Shown here piece by piece: positions 58,511-64,000 of a stretch of DNA of 64,000 nt. The DNA comes from Nocardia shimofusensis NBRC 100134. GTDB lineage: Bacteria > Actinomycetota > Actinomycetes > Mycobacteriales > Mycobacteriaceae. Each line of letters begins with the position of its first letter. Position 1 is the first letter of the stretch. Position numbers and translations under genes: made by a program. The stretch spans positions 186,001-250,000 of the forward strand of contig NZ_BDBT01000001.1 of assembly GCF_001613125.1 (NCBI RefSeq), given 5' to 3'. The notes beneath the pieces are model-generated. The model searched no databases and was not told the origin of the DNA. It saw nothing but the letters and a program-made list of their open reading frames with translations.

Positions 58511-58552
58511 TGGCCTGCATTGTGATCCCACGCCCCTCACACCTCAAGAGCG
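58511..58552. repeat. Right copy of the imperfect repeat flanking the cargo pair
   Basis: Partner of 56353-56393, in the same orientation, 155 bp past the cargo stop codon. The 83% identity is too low for a fresh target-site duplication. Confidence 0.65.
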
Positions 58553-58687
58553 CCTATCGGCGTCACTACGTGATCGGCATCCGCCGACTCTTGACCTGTG
58601 AGCCTCTGCGCGTGACGGGCAGGCCCTACGGGGCAGGCGGGGAACCAGCCCCCGATGAGCGCATCCCACCACCAAGCAGGGCCCAAT

Positions 58688-58706
58688 GTTGTCACCACGT
58701 TGTCAC
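58688..58706. repeat. GTTGTCAC direct pair with 11-bp period
   Basis: GTTGTCAC at 58688-58695 and 58699-58706. It may be an operator or a further recombinase arm site. Confidence 0.5.
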
Positions 58707-58859
58707 ATCTCACACGAACGACCCCGGACGCGACGAAACCCCCACGGAGGCATTTCAGCACCTCACGGAGGAAGGCGGACGATCCTGGCACACGCCGGGA
58801 CGGCAACGGCTCGACTCGTAATGAAGCGGTCTCAGCTCAGAGCCAGCCAGAGGACCGGC

Positions 58860-58879
58860 GTGCCACACGCGTGCCACAC
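58860..58879. repeat. Putative arm-type integrase sites, right
   Basis: GTGCCACAC at 58860-58868 and 58871-58879, 11-bp period, matching the pair next to the int stop codon at 52345-52362. It lies 85 bp inside attR. Confidence 0.65.
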
Positions 58880-58964
58880 AAGCCGGTCAACGAGGGCCAA
58901 TCTGGGCACTCGTTGGTACAGGCATCGCCGCAGCTCAGAAGGTGAACCATCCCCCTTCTTCAGA

Positions 58965-59006
58965 TTCCCAAGCAGACAGCGCGGGTTCGATTCCCGTCAT
59001 CGGCTC
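58965..59006. repeat. attR: 42-bp direct repeat of tRNA-Gly 3' half
   Basis: Exact copy of 52238-52279. It is followed by the displaced copy of the tRNA stem-loop, so it marks the right boundary of the element and the original chromosomal 3' end of the tRNA locus. Confidence 0.95.
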
Positions 59007-59132
59007 CACCACAATGACCAGGACTTTTGTCCTGGTCATCGTTCTTCTCCCACGAGGTTCGATGCGCCGAGCCGGCCGGGCGACTCGGCCCAGACATAGA
59101 TCCCGCGATGCCCTGGCCGAAGGCTGTGCGCG

Positions 59133-59930
59133 CTATCCGTTTTTGAAGGGGTTCAGCCTGTTGCCGAGGAAGTATCCGACGTTCGTGGGAATCGGGCGCA
59201 TTGCGGCGGCGGTGAGCTTGTTGACGGTCCCGGGCACACACACCGGTTTGCCCTTCATGACTGCCTGCCAGCCTTCCCGCACTACCTCCTCAGGCTGTTG
59301 CCAAAGGATGGCAGGCAGGTGATCGGCTGTGCGCCGAGTGCCCATCACGTCGTGGAACTCGCTGTGGGTGAAGCCGGGGCACAGGGCTGTGACGTGAACG
59401 CCGTGCGGTTTGAGTTCCATATCGAGGGACTGGGAGATATTGAGGATGTAGCTCTTGATGCCGGTGTAGAGCAGGCTTGCGCCGGGCGGGGAGAAGGCGG
59501 CCAGGGACGAGAGATTGACGATGCGGCCCCACCGCCGTTCCTTCATGCCCGGGACCACCCGATGTGTCAACTCGGTCACCGCGGTGACCATGAGCTGGAT
59601 CTCTGCGGCGAGCGTGTCCCATGGCGTGTCGGCGAAAGCGGTCTTGCCGGACAGGCCCGCATTGTTGATGAGGATATCGATCTCGATTCCCTCGCCGGCG
59701 GCGTAGCCGATGATGGCTTCGGGCGTACCACGGTCGGCGAGGTCGGCGGCAAATATCTGGCACCGGATGTTGTGTGCGGCGCGCAGTTCCGCGGCGAGGG
59801 CTTCGAGGCGGTCGGCGCGGCGAGCAACCAGCAGTAGGTCGTGCCCCTGCTGCGCGAGATGGCGCGCGAAGCTCGCGCCGATGCCGGCGGAGGCTCCGGT
59901 GACGAGCGCTGTCCGAGTGGATGCGGGCAT
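59133..59930 (-). CDS. Short-chain dehydrogenase/reductase
   Basis: 265 residues. NADP-type motif VTGASAGIGASFARHLAQQG, NNAGLSG, catalytic Ser in VNLSSLAAF and Tyr/Lys in LYTGIKSYILN. The C-terminal half (GFTHSEFHDVMG, PEEVVREGWQAVMKGKPVCV) resembles the DltE/YqjQ group of SDRs. It diverges from a tetR gene, and a TCTTGG-N7-CCAAGA operator lies between them. The substrate is unknown; a lipid or steroid is possible given the regulon partner, an alpha/beta hydrolase. Confidence 0.87.
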   Translation of the reverse strand: MPASTRTALVTGASAGIGASFARHLAQQGHDLLLVARRADRLEALAAELRAAHNIRCQIFAADLADRGTPEAIIGYAAGEGIEIDILINNAGLSGKTAFADTPWDTLAAEIQLMVTAVTELTHRVVPGMKERRWGRIVNLSSLAAFSPPGASLLYTGIKSYILNISQSLDMELKPHGVHVTALCPGFTHSEFHDVMGTRRTADHLPAILWQQPEEVVREGWQAVMKGKPVCVPGTVNKLTAAAMRPIPTNVGYFLGNRLNPFKNG

Positions 59931-59975
59931 GAGGTTCCTTCGGTCGGTTGGCGGAAGAGCTGCTGGACAAATGCG

Positions 59976-59994
59976 TCTTGGTTACCGCCCAAGA
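59976..59994. promoter_or_regulatory. TCTTGG-N7-CCAAGA operator between SDR and tetR
   Basis: A perfect inverted repeat in the 103-bp divergent region. The same motif occurs twice upstream of the hydrolase gene at 61775-61839. Confidence 0.75.
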
Positions 59995-60033
59995 TAGGGT
60001 GGGTGAACACCGAGTGATGAGTCAGGACTGGAG

Positions 60034-60594
60034 ATGCCTCGCAACAGACGTCCCCGCGATCGGGAAGAGAAACGCGCAGAGATCGTGGTGGCTGCTCGGC
60101 GGTTGTTCTCCGAGGAGGGCTACGACGCGTCGTCGATGACCCGGATCGCCCGAGAAGCCGGCGTGGTGTCGAACACGCTGTATTGGTATTTCCGGGACAA
60201 GGACGCGGTATTGATCGCGGTCCTGGACGCGGTGCTGGCCGACTCGATGGCCGCCTACCGTGAAATCCTGGACTCGGGGCTCGCTGATCGGCTGTTGTGG
60301 CTGGTCGGGGAGTTGGAGCAGTTGGGCAGGTTGGTGAGCACGGTGCACGCGCGCGCCAAGGAATCCGAGGCGATTCATCAATGGCACGAGCAGTTCCACG
60401 CGCTGGCCGAGGGATTGTTCGGGGCGGAGCTGATCGAGCTCGGCGTGCCCGAGAACGAGGTGGGTCCGCTGGTCGCGATCGGGGTCTTCGTTGTCGAAGG
60501 TTTGTTGACCCATCCTGCCGAGCAGGCCCACCGGCGCGCGGTGATCGAAACGTTGTTGGCAAGCGCTCGTAGTCTTGCCGCGGCCGCCGGCTGA
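60034..60594 (+). CDS. TetR-family repressor
   Basis: 186 residues. N-terminal HTH: REEKRAEIVVAARRLFSEEG followed by SSMTRIAREAGVVSNTLYWY and FRDKDAVL, the standard TetR pattern. The ligand-binding half is helical. It probably represses itself, the divergent SDR and the hydrolase at 60630-61748, since all three have a TCTTGG-N7-CCAAGA type site upstream. Inducer unknown. Convergent with the hydrolase, with 35 bp between stops. Confidence 0.9.
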   Translation: MPRNRRPRDREEKRAEIVVAARRLFSEEGYDASSMTRIAREAGVVSNTLYWYFRDKDAVLIAVLDAVLADSMAAYREILDSGLADRLLWLVGELEQLGRLVSTVHARAKESEAIHQWHEQFHALAEGLFGAELIELGVPENEVGPLVAIGVFVVEGLLTHPAEQAHRRAVIETLLASARSLAAAAG

Positions 60595-60629
60595 TTCCTC
60601 GGCCGGCGCGTGCACAAACACTGGCGATT

Positions 60630-61748
60630 CTACTGCGTGTTGCCTGAGGCTTCATCGAATTGTGTTGTCAGAAAAGCGATCTGGTCGCAGATAGCGTGTT
60701 CGAAATGGTCGCCCACGTAGATGTCGAAGTGGTCGCACGGGTAGTTCTGGACGTGGACATGTGCCAGCCCCTGCGCGCGACGCCGCGTGGTCTTCGCGGG
60801 CGCGGCCGCGTCGTTGTCACACACGCACAGCAGTGTCGGAGTGCTGGAGCGGGCCAGAGCGCGGCCGGGCCGATAGAGAGGAAGGTGAAGGACCAGACGT
60901 GCGGCCAGCGCGTTGGCGGCGCCGAATTCGCCGTTCGGACCACGCAATACACCCCACATGCTGTCGCGACCCACACCAGTCGCGGGTTCTCCGCTGTCAA
61001 ACTCGGTCAGCTCGATGTTCTTCGACACCTGAGCCCGAACAGACGGCAGCCGATTCAGTAACGCGCTGGTGCGCCACGAAAGCCGAGTCCCAGCAGGTAG
61101 GAGCGCCGATGCGCCGGCGAGGGCGTCGGGTGAGGCCACAAACGCGGGCATCCAGGGCGTCCCCGCCATCGGCAGCAGAATCGGTTTCGCACCGAGCCAG
61201 GACCCAACGGTGTCCAGTATGCCCGCAACCATCAACGCCACGGCGCTAAGCGGCCCGGTGCGAACGCGGGAGAGCACGGACGCCGGTCCGTCGGTGAAGG
61301 GACATTGGGCCACGACCGCCGCGACGCGGGCGTCTTCGGAGGCGACTTGCACTACGTGTCCGCCACCGAAAGAGCTACCCCACAACGCGATCCGATCCGC
61401 ATCGACATTCGGCAGTGTCCGCGCGAAGGCCAGAGCCGCATGCCAGTCGGCGCGTTGTTTGCCGATATCCAGGAGCTGACGCGGTGTTCCGCCGCTGGCG
61501 CCGAGATGACGGTAATCGAACACCAACACCGACCACCCCGCGTCGGCGAACCGTTCCGCGTAGGCATCCAGGCGCATCTCCCGCACCGCTCCCAGCCCGT
61601 GGCCCATGATCACCATCGGGCGCGGCCCTACCAGGTCAGGTGCGGCGTACAGCCACGCCGCACATTCGTCCTGGCCAGAGGCGAAAGATATTTCGCGCCG
61701 ACGGACCACTGCCTCCCCGCGCCGATCGGCCGGATCACTAGTTCGCAT
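60630..61748 (-). CDS. Alpha/beta hydrolase (dienelactone/DUF-type)
   Basis: 372 residues. Oxyanion region MVIMGHGLGAVREMRLDAYA, nucleophile elbow ALWGSSFGGGHVVQVASED, and a late CVCDNDAAAP and CDHFDIY for Asp and His. No signal peptide. It looks like an intracellular esterase or acyl hydrolase. The start is ATG at 61748. Two operator-like palindromes lie 27 and 71 bp upstream of the start, so the gene is probably induced with the SDR. Confidence 0.85.
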   Translation of the reverse strand: MRTSDPADRRGEAVVRRREISFASGQDECAAWLYAAPDLVGPRPMVIMGHGLGAVREMRLDAYAERFADAGWSVLVFDYRHLGASGGTPRQLLDIGKQRADWHAALAFARTLPNVDADRIALWGSSFGGGHVVQVASEDARVAAVVAQCPFTDGPASVLSRVRTGPLSAVALMVAGILDTVGSWLGAKPILLPMAGTPWMPAFVASPDALAGASALLPAGTRLSWRTSALLNRLPSVRAQVSKNIELTEFDSGEPATGVGRDSMWGVLRGPNGEFGAANALAARLVLHLPLYRPGRALARSSTPTLLCVCDNDAAAPAKTTRRRAQGLAHVHVQNYPCDHFDIYVGDHFEHAICDQIAFLTTQFDEASGNTQ

Positions 61749-61774
61749 GACGTGCGCCTCTCCGCCTCACCATC

Positions 61775-61795
61775 TTCTTGGACGGCGTCCAAGAA
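61775..61795 (-). promoter_or_regulatory. Operator 1 upstream of the hydrolase gene
   Basis: TTCTTGG-N7-CCAAGAA, a perfect inverted repeat with the same spacing as the SDR/tetR site. Confidence 0.78.
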
Positions 61796-61818
61796 GGCAC
61801 GGCGATTACGGTAAAGAC

Positions 61819-61839
61819 TTCTTGGACGTCAGTCAAGAA
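61819..61839 (-). promoter_or_regulatory. Operator 2 upstream of the hydrolase gene
   Basis: TTCTTGG-N7-TCAAGAA, one mismatch, centred exactly 44 bp (about four helical turns) from operator 1, which would place two dimers on the same DNA face. Confidence 0.7.
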
Positions 61840-61881
61840 ATTGGAGTGGTCGCGCACTACGGCAACCATGTAATGGGCGGT

Positions 61882-62631
61882 TCAGGGCAGCGCAGGCGGC
61901 CGGTCGTACGCCTCGATCGCGGCTTTGGCGGTAGATCGGTCCTGCAAGATCAGTTCCCACGGGCCGGAGTTGATATCGAACGATTTCCCGAAACCGATCC
62001 ACTTGCCTGCCATCCGGGTACCTGTCAGGTCGACGAGCAGTTGGATCGCGCCGTGGTACTTCGCGCCCCGGTAGTAGCCGTCCTGGGCTGTGCGCTCGGT
62101 CCACGTGCCCGTCGCGACATTGCCATCGACGCTGAGGTCCATCGCCATACTCGACACCGCCGACCCCGGCAGGCTGCGCACCGTCAGCGCGTCGTCGTGC
62201 TGGAGCAGGACGACATGGTGGACCGCGGTGAACGTGGCGTCTCGGCCGCTCGAGTAGTACTCGTAGCGCGAGAGCCAGATACCGGAATAGTTGCCGAGGT
62301 TCGGCCCGCCGTTCCCGACCGGCTTCGAGTCGTGCGCGAGTCGGCCGATGGGGGAATCCACCATGTGACCCTTCTCGTCGTCGGGGGACAAGGATCGGCC
62401 CGGCTCGACCGCGCCGAATCCCAGTGTCTCGATCGGCAATCCCATCACCTTCTCCAGTGCGCGAACATGCGAGGCCCTGGGGTTGAGGGTGGTTCCCGCT
62501 TCCCACCGCTGGACGAGCCGCTTCGTCGCGCTGAGGCAACCAGCCTCGCGTAGCGCTCTGGCCAGATCGTCTTGGCTCATTCGCCGTGCGGACCGTGCTG
62601 CGCGGAGTGCGGTGTTCGGTGTGGGCCCCAT
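61882..62631 (-). CDS. XRE-type protein with a beta-rich C-terminal domain
   Basis: 249 residues. The first 70 residues form a helix-turn-helix (ALRAARSARRMSQDDLARAL, SATKRLVQRWEAGTT). The C-terminal 140 residues (NLGNYSGIWLSRYEYYSSGR, TGTWTERTAQDGYYRG, GKWIGFGKSFDINSGPWEL) form a Trp/Tyr/Gly-rich domain found attached to XRE domains in actinomycetes; its function is unknown. The gene's own start codon lies inside a palindrome, suggesting autoregulation. Upstream is a non-coding stretch. Confidence 0.78.
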   Translation of the reverse strand: MGPTPNTALRAARSARRMSQDDLARALREAGCLSATKRLVQRWEAGTTLNPRASHVRALEKVMGLPIETLGFGAVEPGRSLSPDDEKGHMVDSPIGRLAHDSKPVGNGGPNLGNYSGIWLSRYEYYSSGRDATFTAVHHVVLLQHDDALTVRSLPGSAVSSMAMDLSVDGNVATGTWTERTAQDGYYRGAKYHGAIQLLVDLTGTRMAGKWIGFGKSFDINSGPWELILQDRSTAKAAIEAYDRPPALP

Positions 62632-62651
62632 TGGGCAACGCTAACCCAATG
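62629..62651 (-). promoter_or_regulatory. Palindrome over the start codon of the XRE-type gene
   Basis: CATTGGG-N9-CCCAATG; the left arm includes the ATG (on the minus strand). An operator here would block both transcription and translation initiation. Confidence 0.65.
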
Positions 62652-63210
62652 ACGCCGGAATGTCGCCCCGAATAGGTGGCTATTGACGCCAGTTGTGTCG
62701 TCGTTCGGTCATCGCCATTCGGGCGATGCTCGATGCAGCCCCAGTGCCGGGTCGATGCTCCTCGAAGAACCGCGTGGTTGGCGATCCCGGGAGCGCGTCG
62801 GCCGTTCGCTACATCCGGGCAGTGGGCGCCAACCAAACAATGCGCGTGCGAGCGCCTGGATTCGATTCGGAGTCAGCTTTGCCTACAACACAGTCCGGGG
62901 CATCCGTTCGGTGTCCTGCCAACCACAGCTCACTCCTCCTGACTGACAACGGATCTCATGTCCCGATCTGCAAGGATGATTCGCCGCTGACCCGCACGGC
63001 GCCTACACAGTGATGCGGAAACGGTTCGGGTCGCCGGCACCGGTGGGGCTCGCTTCGGCGACCTCGGCGATCGGATGCTGGACCGCTCTGAGGATATTGC
63101 ACGATCCCGAGCATTTTTCCCCGCTGATCCGCACATCTGGCTGGTGGCGGTCTGATCATCCGCTGCTTCGTCGCGCTTGTCCAATTCATCTGACACGGAA
63201 GGAATTCGAC
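62652..63210. other. Non-coding stretch
   Basis: I find no supported gene, RNA or operator here apart from the XRE palindrome at its left end. The frame open from 63010 lacks a ribosome-binding site until ATG 63211. Confidence 0.5.
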
Positions 63211-63507
63211 ATGTTTGTCAATGATGCCTGGATAGTCCTGGCGGTAGCGCCCTTGTCGTCGCTGCTCGTCCTCGTCCCGTTCTTCATCGATTTCCGATCC
63301 CGTCGACATCGTGTCCCGATCATCGAACCGACAACCCGGATTCGGACATCGCACTACACACCGTTCCACCCCTACAGCCTCGAAGTCGCCAGAGCGATAG
63401 CCATCGAACACGCCGACTGCCCGCACAGCCGATGCGGCGCCAAAGCCTCCGCGGTGAGCGTGCTCACCGCAGCGGGACTCACCTGCGCGAGGAGGGGGCA
63501 CCGGTGA
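63211..63507 (+). CDS. Small membrane protein with C-terminal H-x2-CP-x3-C motif
   Basis: 98 residues. One membrane segment near the N-terminus (WIVLAVAPLSSLLVLVPFFI) is followed by a soluble part that ends ARAIAIEHADCPHSRCGAK and TAAGLTCARRGHR. ATG 63211 is preceded by GGAAGGA. It overlaps the next gene (GTGA). The cysteine motif recurs in the next two genes, so the three seem related. No function is known to me. Confidence 0.65.
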   Translation: MFVNDAWIVLAVAPLSSLLVLVPFFIDFRSRRHRVPIIEPTTRIRTSHYTPFHPYSLEVARAIAIEHADCPHSRCGAKASAVSVLTAAGLTCARRGHR

Positions 63508-63728
63508 GCGTTCATGAACTGAGGCCACGCAAGAAGCCGCCCGTCAACGAGGGCTGCGAGAACGGGTCCGTGCCCGGCATCACCGAGAAATGGGCGCGCG
63601 GGATCATCGCGATCCACGACGGCTGCGAACCGGCCTGCCCGCGCAAGGCGACGGCCCTGCGCTATCTCGCGGACTCACACGGGGAGACCGAACCCGACCC
63701 CGAACCACCGCAAAACGACAAGGCATAG
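63504..63728 (+). CDS. Small soluble protein with the same Cys motif
   Basis: 74 residues, start GTG 63504 behind GAGGAGGGGG and overlapping the previous stop codon. The C-terminal half reads IIAIHDGCEPACPRKATALR, which matches the H-x2-C-x3-C-x2-K-A pattern of its neighbours; a membrane helix is absent. Metal binding or a partner contact through the two cysteines is possible, but only one His and two Cys are present. Confidence 0.6.
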   Translation: MSVHELRPRKKPPVNEGCENGSVPGITEKWARGIIAIHDGCEPACPRKATALRYLADSHGETEPDPEPPQNDKA

Positions 63729-63740
63729 GCGGTGCCCACA

Positions 63741-64000
63741 TGTGGGACACCATCGTCGCGTTCACCGTCGTGACCGGTGCCGCCACACTCGCGTTCTGCC
63801 TCGTCTCTCCAGCAGACCACCTCCAGGACCGGCCGCAGGAGGAGTTCACGCCCCGCGAGCCCACCCGCACCGACACACGGCCGATCCCTCCATGGGTGCA
63901 CACGACACCGACCCGGCCCCTGTCCATCACCCAGGCACACCAAGTGATGCAAGACCACATCGACTGCCCACCCTGGCTGTGCGGAATGAAAGCCGCCGCG
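63741..64000 (+). CDS. Small membrane protein with the same Cys motif (runs off the window)
   Basis: At least 86 residues from ATG 63741. N-terminal membrane helix (TIVAFTVVTGAATLAFCLV), a Pro/Arg/Thr-rich linker, then LSITQAHQVMQDHIDCPPWL and CGMKAAA at the window edge. Layout and motif match the gene at 63211-63507, so they appear to be tandem paralogues separated by the 74-residue gene. 12 bp separates it from the previous stop codon, so all three are likely one operon. Confidence 0.6.

Larger units (their letters stand above)
58357..58964. other. Non-coding right end of the element
   Basis: No supported gene; short open frames here lack start signals and family resemblance. It holds the right copy of the cargo-flanking repeat (58511-58552), a GTTGTCAC pair at 58688-58706 and the right arm-type sites at 58860-58879. 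Confidence 0.6.
52238..59006. mobile_element. Integrated AICE-type element with defence-like cargo
   Basis: About 6.8 kb between two 42-bp copies of the tRNA-Gly 3' end. It encodes int, xis, a RepSA-type initiator and a TraB/FtsK N-terminal-like membrane protein on the minus strand. This is the core of actinomycete integrative conjugative elements such as pSAM2. A plus-strand AAA-ATPase/TOPRIM-like pair with lower GC follows. No intact translocase ATPase is present, so it is probably mobilisable or decaying rather than self-transmissible. Confidence 0.92.

Noticed and set aside
58353..58806. Small open frames at the right end of the element
   Set aside because: No ribosome-binding site, no recognisable family, overlapping on both strands; left as non-coding.
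52238..59006. Prophage
   Set aside because: No capsid, portal, terminase or lysis genes are present; the RepSA/Xis/Int set is of AICE type.
62676..63013. Overlapping plus-strand frames of 87-106 codons
   Set aside because: Three frames are open at once, none with a start signal or sensible protein composition.

Overview
This window comes from a high-GC mycolic-acid actinomycete, most likely a Nocardia. The base composition is near 70% GC, starts are often GTG, genes are frequently coupled by ATGA or GTGA overlaps, and the gene content matches the mycobacterial chromosome segment that carries clpB, dnaK-grpE-dnaJ-hspR, iniBAC, etfD, aspC and dcd. The species was not determined.

Positions 1-13,200 hold stress and redox genes. 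They are clpB with an upstream HspR (HAIR) operator, a YbaB-like/WXG100 pair, a DUF6882-like gene, three flavohaemoglobin-type reductases (two with globin domains, one without), and the minus-strand operon dnaK-grpE-dnaJ-hspR. That operon ends in the repressor whose predicted operators lie upstream of both dnaK and clpB.

Positions 13,250-25,015 form a cell-envelope stress module. A minus-strand iniB-iniA-iniC operon diverges from a plus-strand trio: a membrane-anchored Hsp70-like protein, an IniR-like STAND ATPase with a LuxR HTH, and a second Hsp70-like protein that has lost half of its actin fold. The shared 330-bp intergenic region is dense in repeats and palindromes.

Positions 25,200-52,200 hold two tandem streptogrisin-like proteases, an NRDE protein, a secreted glycine-zipper protein, etfD (ETF:menaquinone oxidoreductase) with a long repetitive tail, an acyl-CoA dehydrogenase pair, ugdH, another Hsp70-like protein, a YibE/F protein, aspC, an XRE-TPR regulator, dcd, an SDR, a PAP2 phosphatase, two lipases and a PucR regulator. 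A tRNA-Gly(CCC) follows.

Positions 52,238-59,006 are a small integrated AICE-type element bounded by 42-bp direct repeats of the tRNA 3' end. It encodes integrase, excisionase, a RepSA-type initiator and a membrane protein that looks like the N-terminal part of a TraB/FtsK translocase without its ATPase. In the place expected for transfer genes it carries a low-GC, TTA-containing pair: an AAA/OLD-like ATPase and a TOPRIM/DUF4276-like protein. Imperfect 42-bp repeats flank this pair, which is a candidate defence system.

Positions 59,100-64,000 return to chromosome. An SDR/TetR pair and an alpha/beta hydrolase share a TCTTGG-N7-CCAAGA operator. Next come an XRE-type gene with a palindrome over its start codon and a cluster of three tiny genes that share a Cys-rich H-x2-C motif.
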